Assembly: GCA_037176725.1 (NCBI GenBank)
Contig: JAZBRS010000037.1
Span: forward strand, 11,984,001-12,048,000
DNA: 64,000 bases
Source of the DNA: Posidonia oceanica
Taxonomy: Eukaryota; Streptophyta; Magnoliopsida; Alismatales; Posidoniaceae
Direction of reading: 5' to 3'
Part shown: positions 10,717 to 20,852 of the stretch, one piece after another
Layout of the letters: each line of letters opens with the position of its first letter
Numbering within the stretch: position 1 is the first letter of the stretch
The notes under the pieces: model-generated
The model's input: the letters and a program-made list of their open reading frames with translations, nothing else
Database searches by the model: none
Told to the model about the DNA's origin: nothing
Translations under genes and position numbers: made by a program

Positions 10717-11056
10717 AGTTGCCAGCTGGAGAGGCGACTGGGATACGTGCCATGTCAACAGGTGACTAACCTAGGCGCCACTCTAAGCGGCGACTGACAG
10801 TCGTGGGCTCCGTTAACCGAATCGGACAGTTGCTTTTCTACGGTCAATTCCCACTAACCCCTCAACCTTTAGGCGCCAGCTAAACAGGCGACTAGACGGT
10901 TTTGGAACTACCTCGGTCTTCCCCACGATCCTTGACCATTAGACGCCACTCCAACCGGCGACTAATGATCGTGGTTCCTGTCAACTGAATTTCTACGGTT
11001 TTCTCCACGTTTGACTGGGCGGTTGCTAGCCTTAGTCGCCTACCTATGCGGCGACT
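10717..11056 (+). promoter_or_regulatory. Palindromic 7-9-7 module cluster in U3 of the 5' LTR
   Basis: Six 23-nt units, each two 7-nt arms separated by exactly 9 nt, start at 10717 (AGTTGCC/GGCGACT), 10745 (ACGTGCC/GGTGACT), 10773 (AGGCGCC/GGCGACT), 10871 (AGGCGCC/GGCGACT), 10941 (AGACGCC/GGCGACT) and 11034 (AGTCGCC/GGCGACT). The 9-nt spacers differ in sequence. The first three are exactly 28 bp apart. The cluster ends about 63 bp before the TATA box, the position expected of an enhancer or dimer-binding array. The binding factor is unknown. Confidence 0.8.
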
Positions 11057-11118
11057 GGCCATAACTGCCACTTTTTCTAGAAATTTCTATGTGTTAACCA
11101 CCCACACCCCTTGAGGTC

Positions 11119-11126
11119 TATAAATA
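11119..11126 (+). promoter_or_regulatory. TATA box of the TR-GAG 5' LTR
   Basis: TATAAATA follows the palindromic modules and precedes a leader with GAGAGAGAGAG about 50 bp downstream. The same box is at 19011-19018 in the 3' LTR. It would place the start of the element RNA near 11150. Confidence 0.8.
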
Positions 11127-11804
11127 GATCCCGTGGGTCAATGTTTGAACCCCCGGTCATTCTTGGAGAGAGAGAGCCCCCTCAGTCAGGTCAGAAAGAA
11201 ATCTTCTGTAGGTTTTCAGGGTTTTGAGCTTCCACCTTCAAATAGCTAGAGTTTCCAAGCCAGAAACCCTAGTCTTCACCCTCAATTCAGAGAAACCCAA
11301 GATCCCAGAGATCACTACATCCCAAGATCCTAGAGATCTCGAGCCTAGCCAGAGCTTCGACCGTGCCTCCACTTCTACTCCACTGCATACTGCACGAGGG
11401 TGAAGGGAGTATCCTCTTCCAATCTTTCTTATTACATCTCATATTGCATTCCTTAAAATAGGACCCATAGCATATGCATGCGGAGAACAACCCCCGGTTA
11501 GTATTAGATTTATTTGTTTCTAGTATTCTCTGTTCTTCTTTGTTACCATTTACTACACACCAACTAATCTAGATCTTCTCTTTTTATTTGTTTTGAAGGA
11601 AAGGAAATTGCTTACATAACATGAAGGAGCTGCTAGACGACATCCTGCCGTCGATCCAGTGATTCGAGTACTCACAGCTTCATCATCTCCCCCCAAGGTG
11701 TCTTGTCTACCCAAAGGCGAGTGGCGATCACAAAAGTTGACGACGTACGTGGAGGCGCAGTCATCTTCTTCAACTCATCGCCCCAAAATCCACATCCACA
11801 GAAG

Positions 11805-11826
11805 TGGCGATCACGGTGGGACTCGA
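11805..11826 (+). other. Primer-binding site, tRNA-Arg type
   Basis: TGGCGATCACGGTGGGACTCGA lies 4 nt after the LTR end. From general knowledge of plant tRNA 3' ends it fits tRNA-Arg(TCG) with about three mismatches. It differs from the PBS of the NA elements, which fits tRNA-Arg(ACG). Minus-strand synthesis would start here. Confidence 0.65.
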
Positions 11827-12067
11827 TTTCAGCCAACCTTCGTGTAATGTAAGCAAATTCCTTTCCTTCTTCCTTTTTATTTTGTAGATCTAAGTGTTGT
11901 TTTCAGTTTGGAAATCGTGCGAGTAGGTTTTTCACGATACCCCAAACTTTTTGTTGTTTTTTACTATTTCTGACGTTAGTAAAACCCCTGGCTTCGATAG
12001 CTGGGACTATTTTACTAAGGTCAGGAGACTTTGGCACTGAGCTGCCCATCCAAGGAGCGTATGTCCA

Positions 12068-12118
12068 AGTCGCACCTCTAGGAGGCGACTGACAGGGGCA
12101 CCACTGTAACAGGCGACA
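12068..12118 (+). promoter_or_regulatory. Palindromic 7-9-7 modules in the leader, pair 1
   Basis: Two units start 28 bp apart, at 12068 (AGTCGCA/GGCGACT) and 12096 (GGGCACC/GGCGACA), each with a 9-nt spacer. They lie between the PBS and gag. Confidence 0.75.
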
Positions 12119-12825
12119 CATCCTGAGTCTGTTTATACTGCAGATTATTATTGTTTTTTCGTAATTTGTGCTGTATTTTTAGATTTGCAGTAGCATAAAA
12201 AAAAAAAAACAATTCTTCCTGTCCACTGTGTTTTAGTTTTTTAACTAATTCTAGGTTTGCTTTTGTCCACCCTTAAGGTCAAAACTAATTCGTTTATATA
12301 TTAAAGTAAAAGTTCCTTGAGGAAATCTTCCTCTAGTTAGAACAATTAACCTGAGCAAACCCGGGCTAGTGCAAGTCGCTCTCCCATACTCAGTGTTAAT
12401 TGTGATAACTAGATCATGATCTTGAGGTGTCCTAAGTAGTTATTTTTGACTCCTCCTTCTCCCTGAGTCAAAAATAACCCTTAGTAGATACTTGCACTTT
12501 AATATTTTATATTTATTTACTGTTTTGTGGTTTGATTAAGTGCTGAGCATAAGGACAGAATCCTAGGTGGAGGGTCCCTCTTTAGAGAGACAAGCCCCCC
12601 ATCTAGGCCCTCTTGGCGGACCCTAAGGAAGGTCAAGGAGGAGTACCTGAAAGCCAAAAATCCCAGTTACTTGTGACCCACGCAGGTTTAATTAATCAAT
12701 CCATTAATTAAACACTTAAACAAGTAAAAACAACGCACTGTTTGAAACCTATTTTTCATTATTTTTCCTGACTGTTGCGTGGTCTGTCCGAGATAGACCT
12801 GGTTTGCTAACTGAACAAGAGGCAT

Positions 12826-12904
12826 AGCCGCCTGTTCAGAAGGTGCCTCGCTCAACCGCCAGGGCAAACAGCGACTTGTTTGGCCGCCTGTACTACAGGC
12901 GACT
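12826..12904 (+). promoter_or_regulatory. Palindromic 7-9-7 modules in the leader, triplet
   Basis: Three units start at 12826 (AGCCGCC/GGTGCCT), 12854 (AACCGCC/AGCGACT) and 12882 (GGCCGCC/GGCGACT). They are exactly 28 bp apart with 9-nt spacers, and lie about 270 bp before the gag start codon. AGCCGCC is also the classic plant GCC-box, bound by ERF-type factors. Confidence 0.78.
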
Positions 12905-13170
12905 GCAGGAAAAACGCTTCGTTTCAGTGCCTTGATTGCAGGGATTTTATATATTACTGTTCGCAAGGTTGCAGGCACAGACTGTCTCTTTTCCTGTTTA
13001 TTTTCCCTTTATTTAATCAAGTCTATATTAACTAGTGTATCGAGTCTGTAATTTCTTCTTCTTCAATCTCTTGTAATAGTTTGTAATAGTCTGAGAAAAA
13101 AAGAAAAAGACAAAAGACAAAAGACAAAAGACAAAAGAAAAAGAAAAAGAAAAAAAAAGCAAACCTTGTA

Positions 13171-15795
13171 ATGGAATTCGGTGGCACATCGTCTACCTCT
13201 ACCTCCATGGCACAACAAAGTCAAGGCCCACATGGGTTCTTATTCAGAGCTTCAACTTCGCAAACAGAGGAGCCAGAAACCCCTAATTTCTCGCAAGCGA
13301 TGGGCCGATCATTTGAAGAAGAAAGAGAAGTAAGCCACCCCCGACCATGGAGTGCCCCGTTTGAGCACACGAATCCCGGGGTAACCTCCCAAGTAGTGCC
13401 TACAACGACCGCTTCCTATCTATTTGAGGAAGCGACTAAGGAGATCTACCAACTCCTGGCACGGCACCACCATCCCTCATTTAGGAGCCTACAAACCTCA
13501 TCCGTCCACCAAACTTCTTTCCCAAACTACCACCAAAACCCATTAACCATGCCCACTCACGCCTACACATGCACCATGCCACTAAACCCCACTACATACT
13601 TCCCTACTCAAAATTCATTCACACCATACCATGCAACACCTACCTATCATTCCATGCATCAAACCATGCCATCATACACAATCTACCAACAACCACAATA
13701 TCCCGGGACATCATACCAACCCCAGTATCTTGGAATAACACACTCACCACAACCTCCCGCTAACACACATTCATACTACACTCCACATCAAACCCAACCC
13801 TTCTCTCTACTATACGACCCTCTATCGCCACCGTTCCACCAAAATAATGGGCACCAAAATCAGGGACAACAAGCCATGCCGGGACAGGACATCAAGAGAA
13901 TGATCTCTGAGGCACTAACAGAGGCGGGAGTTACATCCAAGGCACCGATAGGGTTCGACACTTCTAAATTTCCTCATTTTGTTCTTCTACTTGGATTCAA
14001 AATGCCAAAAATGAGGAAATACAATGGAACAGAGGATCCAAGAGGCCATCTAGCCACATTCGCCATGGATGCTTTGCCCTATCAATATGACAATGGGCTT
14101 ATAATCTATCTCTTCTTTAAAAGCTTGGAAGGAGAAGCACTGGGATGGTTCAACACGCTCACAGCATATGATCTCAGTGACTTCAAGATGGTCCAGGAGA
14201 AATTTCTACGCCAATATGTTCATCGCATCCAGCCCGAGCCCACAATGAGCGACCTCCTCGCTGAAAAGATGAAACCTGATGAGGAGTTTGCTACTTTTGC
14301 GAGCAGATGGAGAGACATGGTGGCAAGGTCTAAATGCTATATTCCTGAAAGCCAAGCAGTTGAGGTCATATCCCGAAACGCTACAGGAGCACTCAGAACA
14401 GGGCTACTGATGAGTGACCTCCACACATACCCTCAATTGTATGAACGTGTTGCAAGAATCCTCCGTCACCAAAGGGACCTACCATTTCTAGAGCCTGAGG
14501 AAAGGGGCAAGAAGAAGGCTTCTGGCCATACACTTGAAGGGATCACTGGTGACATTGCCCAGGTCTCAATTCAACATAAGCAGAAGGGGCAAGGGAACCC
14601 CGAATCTTTTTTGGCCAGAAATCAACCGGAGCAGTATCTAAGCCAACCTGTGCAGCACCAACAACAACAGCTTCCTGATTACCCGGTACATGCCCAGCGA
14701 GGATGGACGGGCAATGCACACCAGGGGCAACAACGAGGGCAGGGGAACTACCACCAGGTCCCTCCACCATGAAGCTACAAAGGCCCTCAGAGGCAAAGCT
14801 ATCCTCCACTTCCTGAATCAATCCCCGATACATTCAGGATGTTGGTTGAAAGTGGAGATCTACAACTCCCTGAACCCAGTCCAAGTTTTCCGAGCACTGA
14901 CATGTCTAAGCACTGCCCTTACCATCAAAACAACGGGCACACCCTTGAAGAATGCTTCACTGTCAAAGATAAAATATACAATCTAAATGACATGGGTGAG
15001 ATCATGTGGTCTGAGATCAAAGCCAGACTAAAGGTGGCTCAGGAAGGACAGCAGGTGATGCAGATACACCAAGAGCCCTTGTTCGACTACCGAGTAGATC
15101 ATGCAGATGCAGAGATCATCTTATCAGCTGCTCGGGTTGAATTTGCATCCATCCAGTGCATACCAGTAGATCCAGAGCAGAGCCCATCCAGCAAAGGGGA
15201 CCTTGATTCCCATGTACTCCAGGACTTAACAAAGGAAGGCTGCTCACCCATCTATGATGGGTACACTGACCCAAACTGGTACAATGAAAAGGCAATGGAC
15301 TCTCAGATGTTCCAGGACTTAACAGAAGAAGACTAGTTGCCCATCTACGATGAGTATGCAGATGTAGACTGGTATAAAGCAGAAGCTTCACTCAGTTCAC
15401 TCTGCCAAGCTCTCCAAGCAGCACAAGCAAGAGCTGATCCTCCTCCCAAGCCGCTCGATCCTACAAAAGGATACACTAGGGGCAGTCATGAACACTGTGT
15501 TCACGAAGGAGAGATTAATATAGAGCACATCAGTGGTCGTACTTCAAAAGGAGGAGGAAATCTGATAGCCTCACTCCAAAACAAAGCCATCGAGGGCACA
15601 CCGCCTGGAACGGGTCGAGACGAGTCCAACTTTGACCCTCTGAAAGCAAGGACTGGGCGCAAACCAAAAGAAAGACAAGAACATGTGCCACATGCACTTG
15701 ACTACTACACGCCAGGGGCAGACTTCCACAGTCACCCCTCAGGTAAGCCCCCTCATCTGGGAAGGGAGGTGCAAAGTTCCAGTGAACCCGACTGA
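13171..15795 (+). pseudogene. gag: Retrotransposon Gag polyprotein with two in-frame stops
   Basis: One reading frame of 875 codons runs from ATG 13171 to TGA 15793-15795. It is broken only by TGA at 14770-14772 and TAG at 15334-15336. The N-terminus is rich in Pro, His, Tyr, Thr and Gln. A retrotransposon Gag domain spans about residues 255-445, with PKMRKYNGTEDP and EALGWFNTL. A C-X2-H-X4-H-X4-C knuckle follows (C582, H585, H590, C595), then an acidic C-terminus with repeated (D/E)LT(K/E)E and PIYD(G/E)Y phrases. No protease follows. Gag forms the capsid and binds the RNA. Both stops are one transition away from CGA and CAG respectively. The start codon follows an A-rich leader; no better ATG is seen upstream. 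Confidence 0.85.
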
Positions 15796-18239
15796 GGGCA
15801 GTGGTTAATTTAAGTAAAACTTGTAAATAAGACACTTTCTTTCAGTACTCTGTTTTTATTTATCACTAATGCTAAGTTAGATTATAAAAATAAATACAAA
15901 AATGATTGATGAGTGTGGACTATACCTAACAACTTAAGACATTAAGCATAACTGCCAAAATATTACCTAAGGTTCCTAAGCAGAGACCGTGACACCCAGG
16001 GAAGGTCCAACCACTGGTTGTAACAACCTAAAGCCATCTTTAGATCCGTGGGAGTTACATACAATACACCCTTAATTAGCATGCTAAACTCTAGAAGGAA
16101 CCAAAGACCAGGTCCTAGCCAAAGGAAGAAGGTTGCATCCTAAATAGAAAAGGAACTGAACAACTAGGGTAACCTCAACCTTGTCCTGTCTGCACATACA
16201 CTTGCACAGGGAGGTAAGAGAAAGGCAAGCTCAGAGCAAAGGCTTATGGTACGAACCACTTGCCAAATAACTTAGAAAGCGTCCAGAGAAGATGGCAGCA
16301 AAAACTGCCCAAACAGAGAGGAAAGAAGGCAGCAAAGAAGCTGTCCAAGTGAGGAACAAATGAAAAGAGACAGTAAAAGAAACTGTCCAACTGAAAGAGG
16401 TCAGCAAATAGCTGTCCAAAGAGCGGAAAAGGAACATGGCAAAAGCTGTCAATGAACCTAAAGCATAAATCCTAGAGAGACGCGTTAAGGAACCAAGGAA
16501 AGGCAAGTGAAATTCAAGACCTAAGCCAAAGTCGAGAGTTTACTGCACTTCAAGCCTTCTCCACCTATCCCACTCACAGACAAGGGGCAGGGAATCCTAG
16601 AAGTTCAGGGACTGATTAAACGAAAGAAACAACAATCCAACCAAGGCTAGTATGAGGTCCTTAGTTCTCAAAAGACGAGGCATGTTAGAAGGGAAGTTCT
16701 CTCACCCTAGATAATATGAGGCAATACTACAAGATCTTTAAGTAAGACGGTTGTGACTGCACTCATCAATTCGAAAACTACCCAAAAAAGTCATCAATCC
16801 AAAAACTAGCAAAAAATAGAAAATCCAAAAATACCAAAAAAAATCAGAAAATCCAAAATACAAAAAATTTAGAAAATCCAAAATACAAAAAAATAGAAAA
16901 TCCAAAAATATCAAAAAAATCGGAAAGTCTAAAAATTCAAGAAATTGAAAAAAATCCAAGAAAACTAACGCAAAAAAAGTACCATCCACCCTACATACAA
17001 GTGAAAATTTAGTAAGTAGGAAAACTGGAATTAGTCTGGCCGATGATGCAACAATCATTCACCTTGGATTTGGAGATAATGTCCTACTCAAGCGTGCCTC
17101 ACGGCTTGGGTGCGTTTTCTCAACAAAGACATTGCTTCTGCAATAATCTTTAGAGCATCTACGAATGACTCACAATCGGCGTCTACTGGGCTCCGATTTT
17201 CCATCTCTCTGTTGAGGCCAAGATTAATTCTCTCCACCTAGTTCTCAAGTAGTATTGATTAAGGGATTACTTTATCTCATACACAAGTATAACTTAGTCA
17301 ATCACCCAAGGAACTGGGAAAGGTTCCCTTGTGATTACTAACATCTTTTGTTAAGTGTGCAGGTACAAAGCTTACAACATAAAGAATGAGCTCACGCCTA
17401 AGGGGCTCATATAGTGTGCAAAGGCACACCCACTTTGACTAAAAGGCAAACCCCAGTTTGGCAAAGGAAGGGTTCACTCCCTCACCCGGTTCTCTAATCA
17501 TAGAACTCCTTTATTTGCCAAGTCGAGCTGTGGGACGACAGTCCTTTCCTGAGAGTACCGGTCACACTCGAGGACGGAAAACACTTGACCACAACGAATT
17601 GCATTCATTCATTTTGCATATGTCCATATGGTTTGGGACCAACCGTACCTCGCCGGCCTAACCTAGCATATGGACCGTTCATTGCATCGTATGTTGCATT
17701 TGCATTTGTTTGCTTGAATCATGCATCCATGCATTTTCTCATATCATTGGAAGTGGAGCACGGACGGAGCCAAATGATCTTCAAGAGTGTTAGAAACCCT
17801 TAGGACATGTGATTCTCCTAAAGCCAACCCAGTTCCTACCAATCCCTCTATCGATTCCAATCCGAGTAAAATCTCAAACATGACGCCACAAGAGCACTCC
17901 TTTTCGATCGTGTAAGGGTCCTGCCCCACGATTTTCTCCTTAGCTTCCGCCTTGTTGAAGTACAACTCTACATGGTTGACCTGGTCTTGACATCGGTTGC
18001 GACAAAGAGCCCCGACTTGACCCTTCCATGCCTGAGTCTTCAATATGACGGCAATTAATCGAACCACTTGGCCATTCGACAATCTCCCAACATAGAGTCA
18101 GTTCACCCCTTCTTCCTTTTTTATTATCTTCCTTCATCCCTTGTGGCGGATTGTTTGAGGTGGAGCTCCCCTTTTCAGGAAATGCTCATTGGGACATTTG
18201 TTATTACCTTGGACTCAATCTTGTTCCAAGATCAACTCC
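15796..18239 (+). other. Non-coding 3' region of the TR-GAG element
   Basis: No convincing ORF is present. At 16280-16460 there are imperfect copies of a GCAAAGAAGCTGTCCAA phrase. At 16785-16975 there is an A-rich array of AAAATAGAAAATCCAAAAATA-like units. Segments 16750-17230 and 17340-18030 reappear inverted and diverged at the right end of the window (63485-64000) and at 19684-20345. In that older copy the site between them is occupied by the DUF7745/PMD gene block. This may mark where additional ORFs were lost here or gained there. Confidence 0.65.
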
Positions 18240-18278
18240 AAGGAGGGGCATCTGTAGATATCCCATTTTCGCATTTCC
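18178..18278 (+). other. Inverted repeat enclosing PPT and LTR start (TR-GAG version)
   Basis: GGAAATGC (18178-18185) pairs with GCATTTCC (18271-18278), and TGGGA (18190-18194) with TCCCA (18261-18265), across the PPT. Position and geometry match the NA family hairpin (1889-1972), but the paired bases are different. Confidence 0.65.
18240..18252 (+). other. Polypurine tract of the TR-GAG element
   Basis: AAGGAGGGGCATC directly precedes TGTAGATATCCC, the start of the 3' LTR. It shares GGAGGGGCATC with the PPT of the NA elements although the LTRs differ, supporting common ancestry of the two families. Confidence 0.82.
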
Positions 18279-19683
18279 CAGAGTTCATAGAGGATAGGAA
18301 CTTCTGAGGCACCCAAATCACATAACTAAGGCTTTAATAACACATTTTCCGGAGTTTTCGTGACTTGCTTAAAAACAACACTTGATTCTACCTAGCTCAA
18401 GGACGTTAGCCATGGCAGAGCTGACTCGCCTAAACTAGTGGCAAGTTTGAGTACCTTTGAGCACACTTTTCCACTCAAATCCATGGTAGATTTGAGTTAA
18501 AGAAGATGTTTTTATGATTTCATGAGATATCTGAAGTTTTACGGGCTTTTAATCGAGTTTTCTAGATCAAACTTAAAAGACAGGGTTAAAAATGCAAAAG
18601 ACGTTTTTAGTTGCCAGCTGGAGAGGCGACTGGGATACGTGCCATGTCAACAGGTGACTAACCTAGGCGCCACTCTAAGCGGCGACTGACAGTCGTGGGC
18701 TTCGTTAACCGAATCGGACAGTTGCTTTTCCACAGTTAATTCCCACTAACCCCTCAACCTTTAGGCGCCAGCTAAATAGGCGACTAGACGGTTTCGGAAC
18801 TGCCTCGGTCTTCCCCACAATCCTTGACCATTAGACGCCACTCCAACCGGCGACTAATGATCGTGGTTCCTGTCAACCGAATTTCTACGATTTTCTCCAC
18901 GTTTGACTGGGCAGTTGCTAGCCTTAGTCGCCTACCTATGCGGCGACTGGCCATAACTGCCACTTTTTCTAGAAATTTCTATGTGTTAACCACCCACACC
19001 CCTTGGAGTCTATAAATAGATCCCGTGGGTCAGTGTTTGAACCCCCGGTCATTCTTGGAGAGAGAGAGCCCCCTTAGTCAGGTCAGAAAGAAATCTTCTG
19101 TAGGTTTTCAGGGTTTTGAGCTTCCACCTTCAAATAGCTAGAGTTTCCAAGCCAGAAACCCTAGTCTCCACCCTCAATTCAGAGAAACCCAAGATCCCAG
19201 GGATCACTACATCCCAAGATCCCAGAGATCTCGAGCCTAGCCGGAGCTCCGACCGTGCCTCCACTTCTACTCCACTGCATACAGCACGAGGGTGAAGGGA
19301 GTATCCTCTTCCAATCTTTCTCATTACATCTCATATTGCATTCCTTAAAATAGGACCCATAGCATATGCATGCGGGGAACAACCCCCGGTTAGTATTAGA
19401 TTTATTTGTTTCTAGTATTCTCTGTTCTTCTTTGTTACCATTTACTACACACCAACTAATCTAGATCTTCTCTTTTTATTTGTTTTGAAGGAAAGGAAAT
19501 TGCTTACATAACATGAAGGAGCCGCTAGACAACATCCTGCCGTCGATCCAGTTACTCATTGCTTCATCATCTCCCCCAAGGTGTCTTGTCTACCCAAAGG
19601 CGAGTGGCGATCACAAAAGTTGACGACCTACGTGGAGGCGCAGTCATCTTCTTCAACTCACCGCCCCAAAATCCACATCCACA
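18253..19683 (+). repeat. 3' LTR of the TR-GAG element
   Basis: A complete LTR of 1431 bp, TGTAGATATCCC...CCACATCCACA. It carries the six palindromic modules (starting 18609, 18637, 18665, 18763, 18833 and 18926, ending 18948) and TATAAATA at 19011-19018. It differs from the 5' LTR by scattered substitutions and a few short indels. The 3' flank begins GGGTC. Confidence 0.9.
18609..18948 (+). promoter_or_regulatory. Palindromic 7-9-7 module cluster in U3 of the 3' LTR
   Basis: The same six units as in the 5' LTR, with arms unchanged at 18609, 18637, 18665, 18763, 18833 and 18926. Differences between the LTRs here fall outside the arms: one spacer (AGCTAAATA against AGCTAAACA) and the intervening DNA. 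Confidence 0.8.
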
Positions 19684-20345
19684 GGGTCAAGTCGGTTTCG
19701 GAACTATGTGTCGCAGCCGATGTCAAGACCAGGTCAACCATGTAGAGGTGCTCCAACGAGGCAAGAACTAAGGAGGAAATCGCGGGATGTTATTCCGACA
19801 CGATCGAAAGGAGTGTGACATCTTGTTTGAGACTTCACTCAGGTTGGAATTGATAAAAAGATAGCTAGGAACTGGGTTGACTCTAGGAGGATCACATGTC
19901 CTAAGGGTTTCTAACACTCTTGAAGATCAATGCTCCGTCCGTGCTCCACTTCCAATGATATGAGAAAATACATGGATGCATGATTCAAACATACGATGAT
20001 AATGCAAGGTCAACACGCAATGCAATGAATGGTCCATATGCTAGGTAGGCCGGCGGGGTACGGTTGGTCCCAAACCATATGGACATATGCAAAATGAATG
20101 AATGCAATTCGTTGTGGTCAAGTGTTTTCCATCCTCAAGTGTGACCAGCACTCTCCGGAAAGGACTGTCGTCCCACAGCTCGATTTGGCAAGTAACGAAG
20201 TTGCATGCAAAGAGAATTGGGTGAGGGAGTGAACCCTTCACTTGCCAATCCGATGTGTCGTCTGGTGTTCGCAGTGGTTGTGCCGGTGGGCGCTGTGTGA
20301 GCTTAAGATAGGAGCTCATTCTTCAGCTTTAGTTCGGAGTTTGCA
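19684..20345 (-). mobile_element. Fragment of an older, inverted relative of the TR-GAG element
   Basis: The segment is the diverged reverse complement of 17340-18030 in the 3' region of the plus-strand TR-GAG element. Shared phrases include those around AGTGTTAGAAACCCTTAGGA and ACCTGGTCTTGACATC. It stops being alignable near 20345, and the matching continuation appears at 63485. No gene is supported. Confidence 0.65.
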
Positions 20346-20410
20346 GGTGGTAGCATCATTCTTAGTGAAAGGGATGCTGTGTTGTAACAGATGGTCTGTT
20401 ATGATGTTTT

Positions 20411-20461
20411 AGTCGCCTCCTCTCTAGGCGCCTGGGCTAGTCGCCAGCTTCTGGGGCGACG
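20411..20461 (+). promoter_or_regulatory. Palindromic 7-9-7 module pair upstream of the DUF7745-like gene
   Basis: Two units start 28 bp apart, at 20411 (AGTCGCC/GGCGCCT) and 20439 (AGTCGCC/GGCGACG), each with a 9-nt spacer. They lie about 90 bp upstream of the first recognisable exon. Confidence 0.75.
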
Positions 20462-20550
20462 CGCGATCTCTTGTCTTATTTATTTCAGCAACCGTTTTAA
20501 CCTTGGATTCTTTTGATAGGGGGAAATAAAAGACGGCCGTCCTTGTTTTT

Positions 20551-20852
20551 CAGAGAGCATTCTGCACAAGTAAACCCCCTCTCTTGATCAAGAAGCTTCC
20601 TTCCTTCTCTTCTTCGACCTTCCAAGTGAAGAGGGTTGTTGATATCCCCAACCATTTGATGAAAGCCATTCAGGATGATCAGGTATGTTCTCTTCTTTTC
20701 CCCTTTATCTTTGCATGCCTTATTTGTGGTTTTGCTTCTGAATGTTGCTTGTTTAGGTTGTGGTAAACCTCACGGGATGTCCAAACTTTCACAACTCTTT
20801 TCGATACACTCTGCCTTGGGTGTTTGGCTTGATCAACCGAGTAGAGGATAAC
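20551..20852 (+). pseudogene. DUF7745/PMD-like gene, 5' part (interrupted by nested elements)
   Basis: An open frame runs from a TTTTTCAG acceptor-like site (exon from 20551) to 20682. It crosses a typical 74-bp intron (20683-20756, CAG/GTATGT...GTTTAG/G) and continues in phase to 20852. There the sequence is cut by an LTR beginning TGTTGACACCCC. The reading frame resumes in phase at 57498 after the ATAAC duplication, so the two parts were one gene. The gene lies antisense to the older element around it. The true start is unclear; the first in-frame ATG is at 20659. Role unknown; proteins of this group occur as additional ORFs in Tat-lineage retrotransposons. Confidence 0.7.

Larger units (their letters stand above)
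10410..11800 (+). repeat. 5' LTR of the TR-GAG element, 5'-truncated
   Basis: From GCACCCAAATCAC onward this matches 18309-19683 of the 3' LTR. The first bases of the intact LTR (TGTAGATATCCC...) are absent and replaced by older LTR sequence. It ends CCACATCCACA just before the PBS. U3 holds six palindromic modules (10717-11056) and a TATA box (11119-11126). Two direct copies of a GATCCCAGAGATC-like phrase lie near 11300. Confidence 0.88.
10410..19683 (+). mobile_element. Gag-only, non-autonomous Ty3/gypsy element (TR-GAG type)
   Basis: The element has a 5' LTR (10410-11800, lacking about the first 57 bp), a PBS (11805-11826), a leader with palindromic modules, a broken gag (13171-15795), a non-coding 3' region (15796-18239), a PPT (18240-18252) and a 3' LTR (18253-19683). 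No protease, reverse transcriptase, RNase H or integrase motif is visible, so it would depend on proteins from another element. The two LTRs are very similar by eye, with scattered substitutions. Target-site duplication cannot be tested because the 5' end is truncated. The term TR-GAG follows published use for plant terminal-repeat elements encoding only Gag. Confidence 0.85.

Noticed and set aside
14543..14833. Minus-strand ORF over gag (and similar at 15116-15391 and 15530-15835)
   Set aside because: Antisense shadows of the gag frame with no family resemblance.
16738..17058. Phe/Leu-rich minus-strand ORF resembling a membrane protein
   Set aside because: It is the translation of an A-rich low-complexity array; the inverted relative at 63900-64000 does not keep a matching protein.
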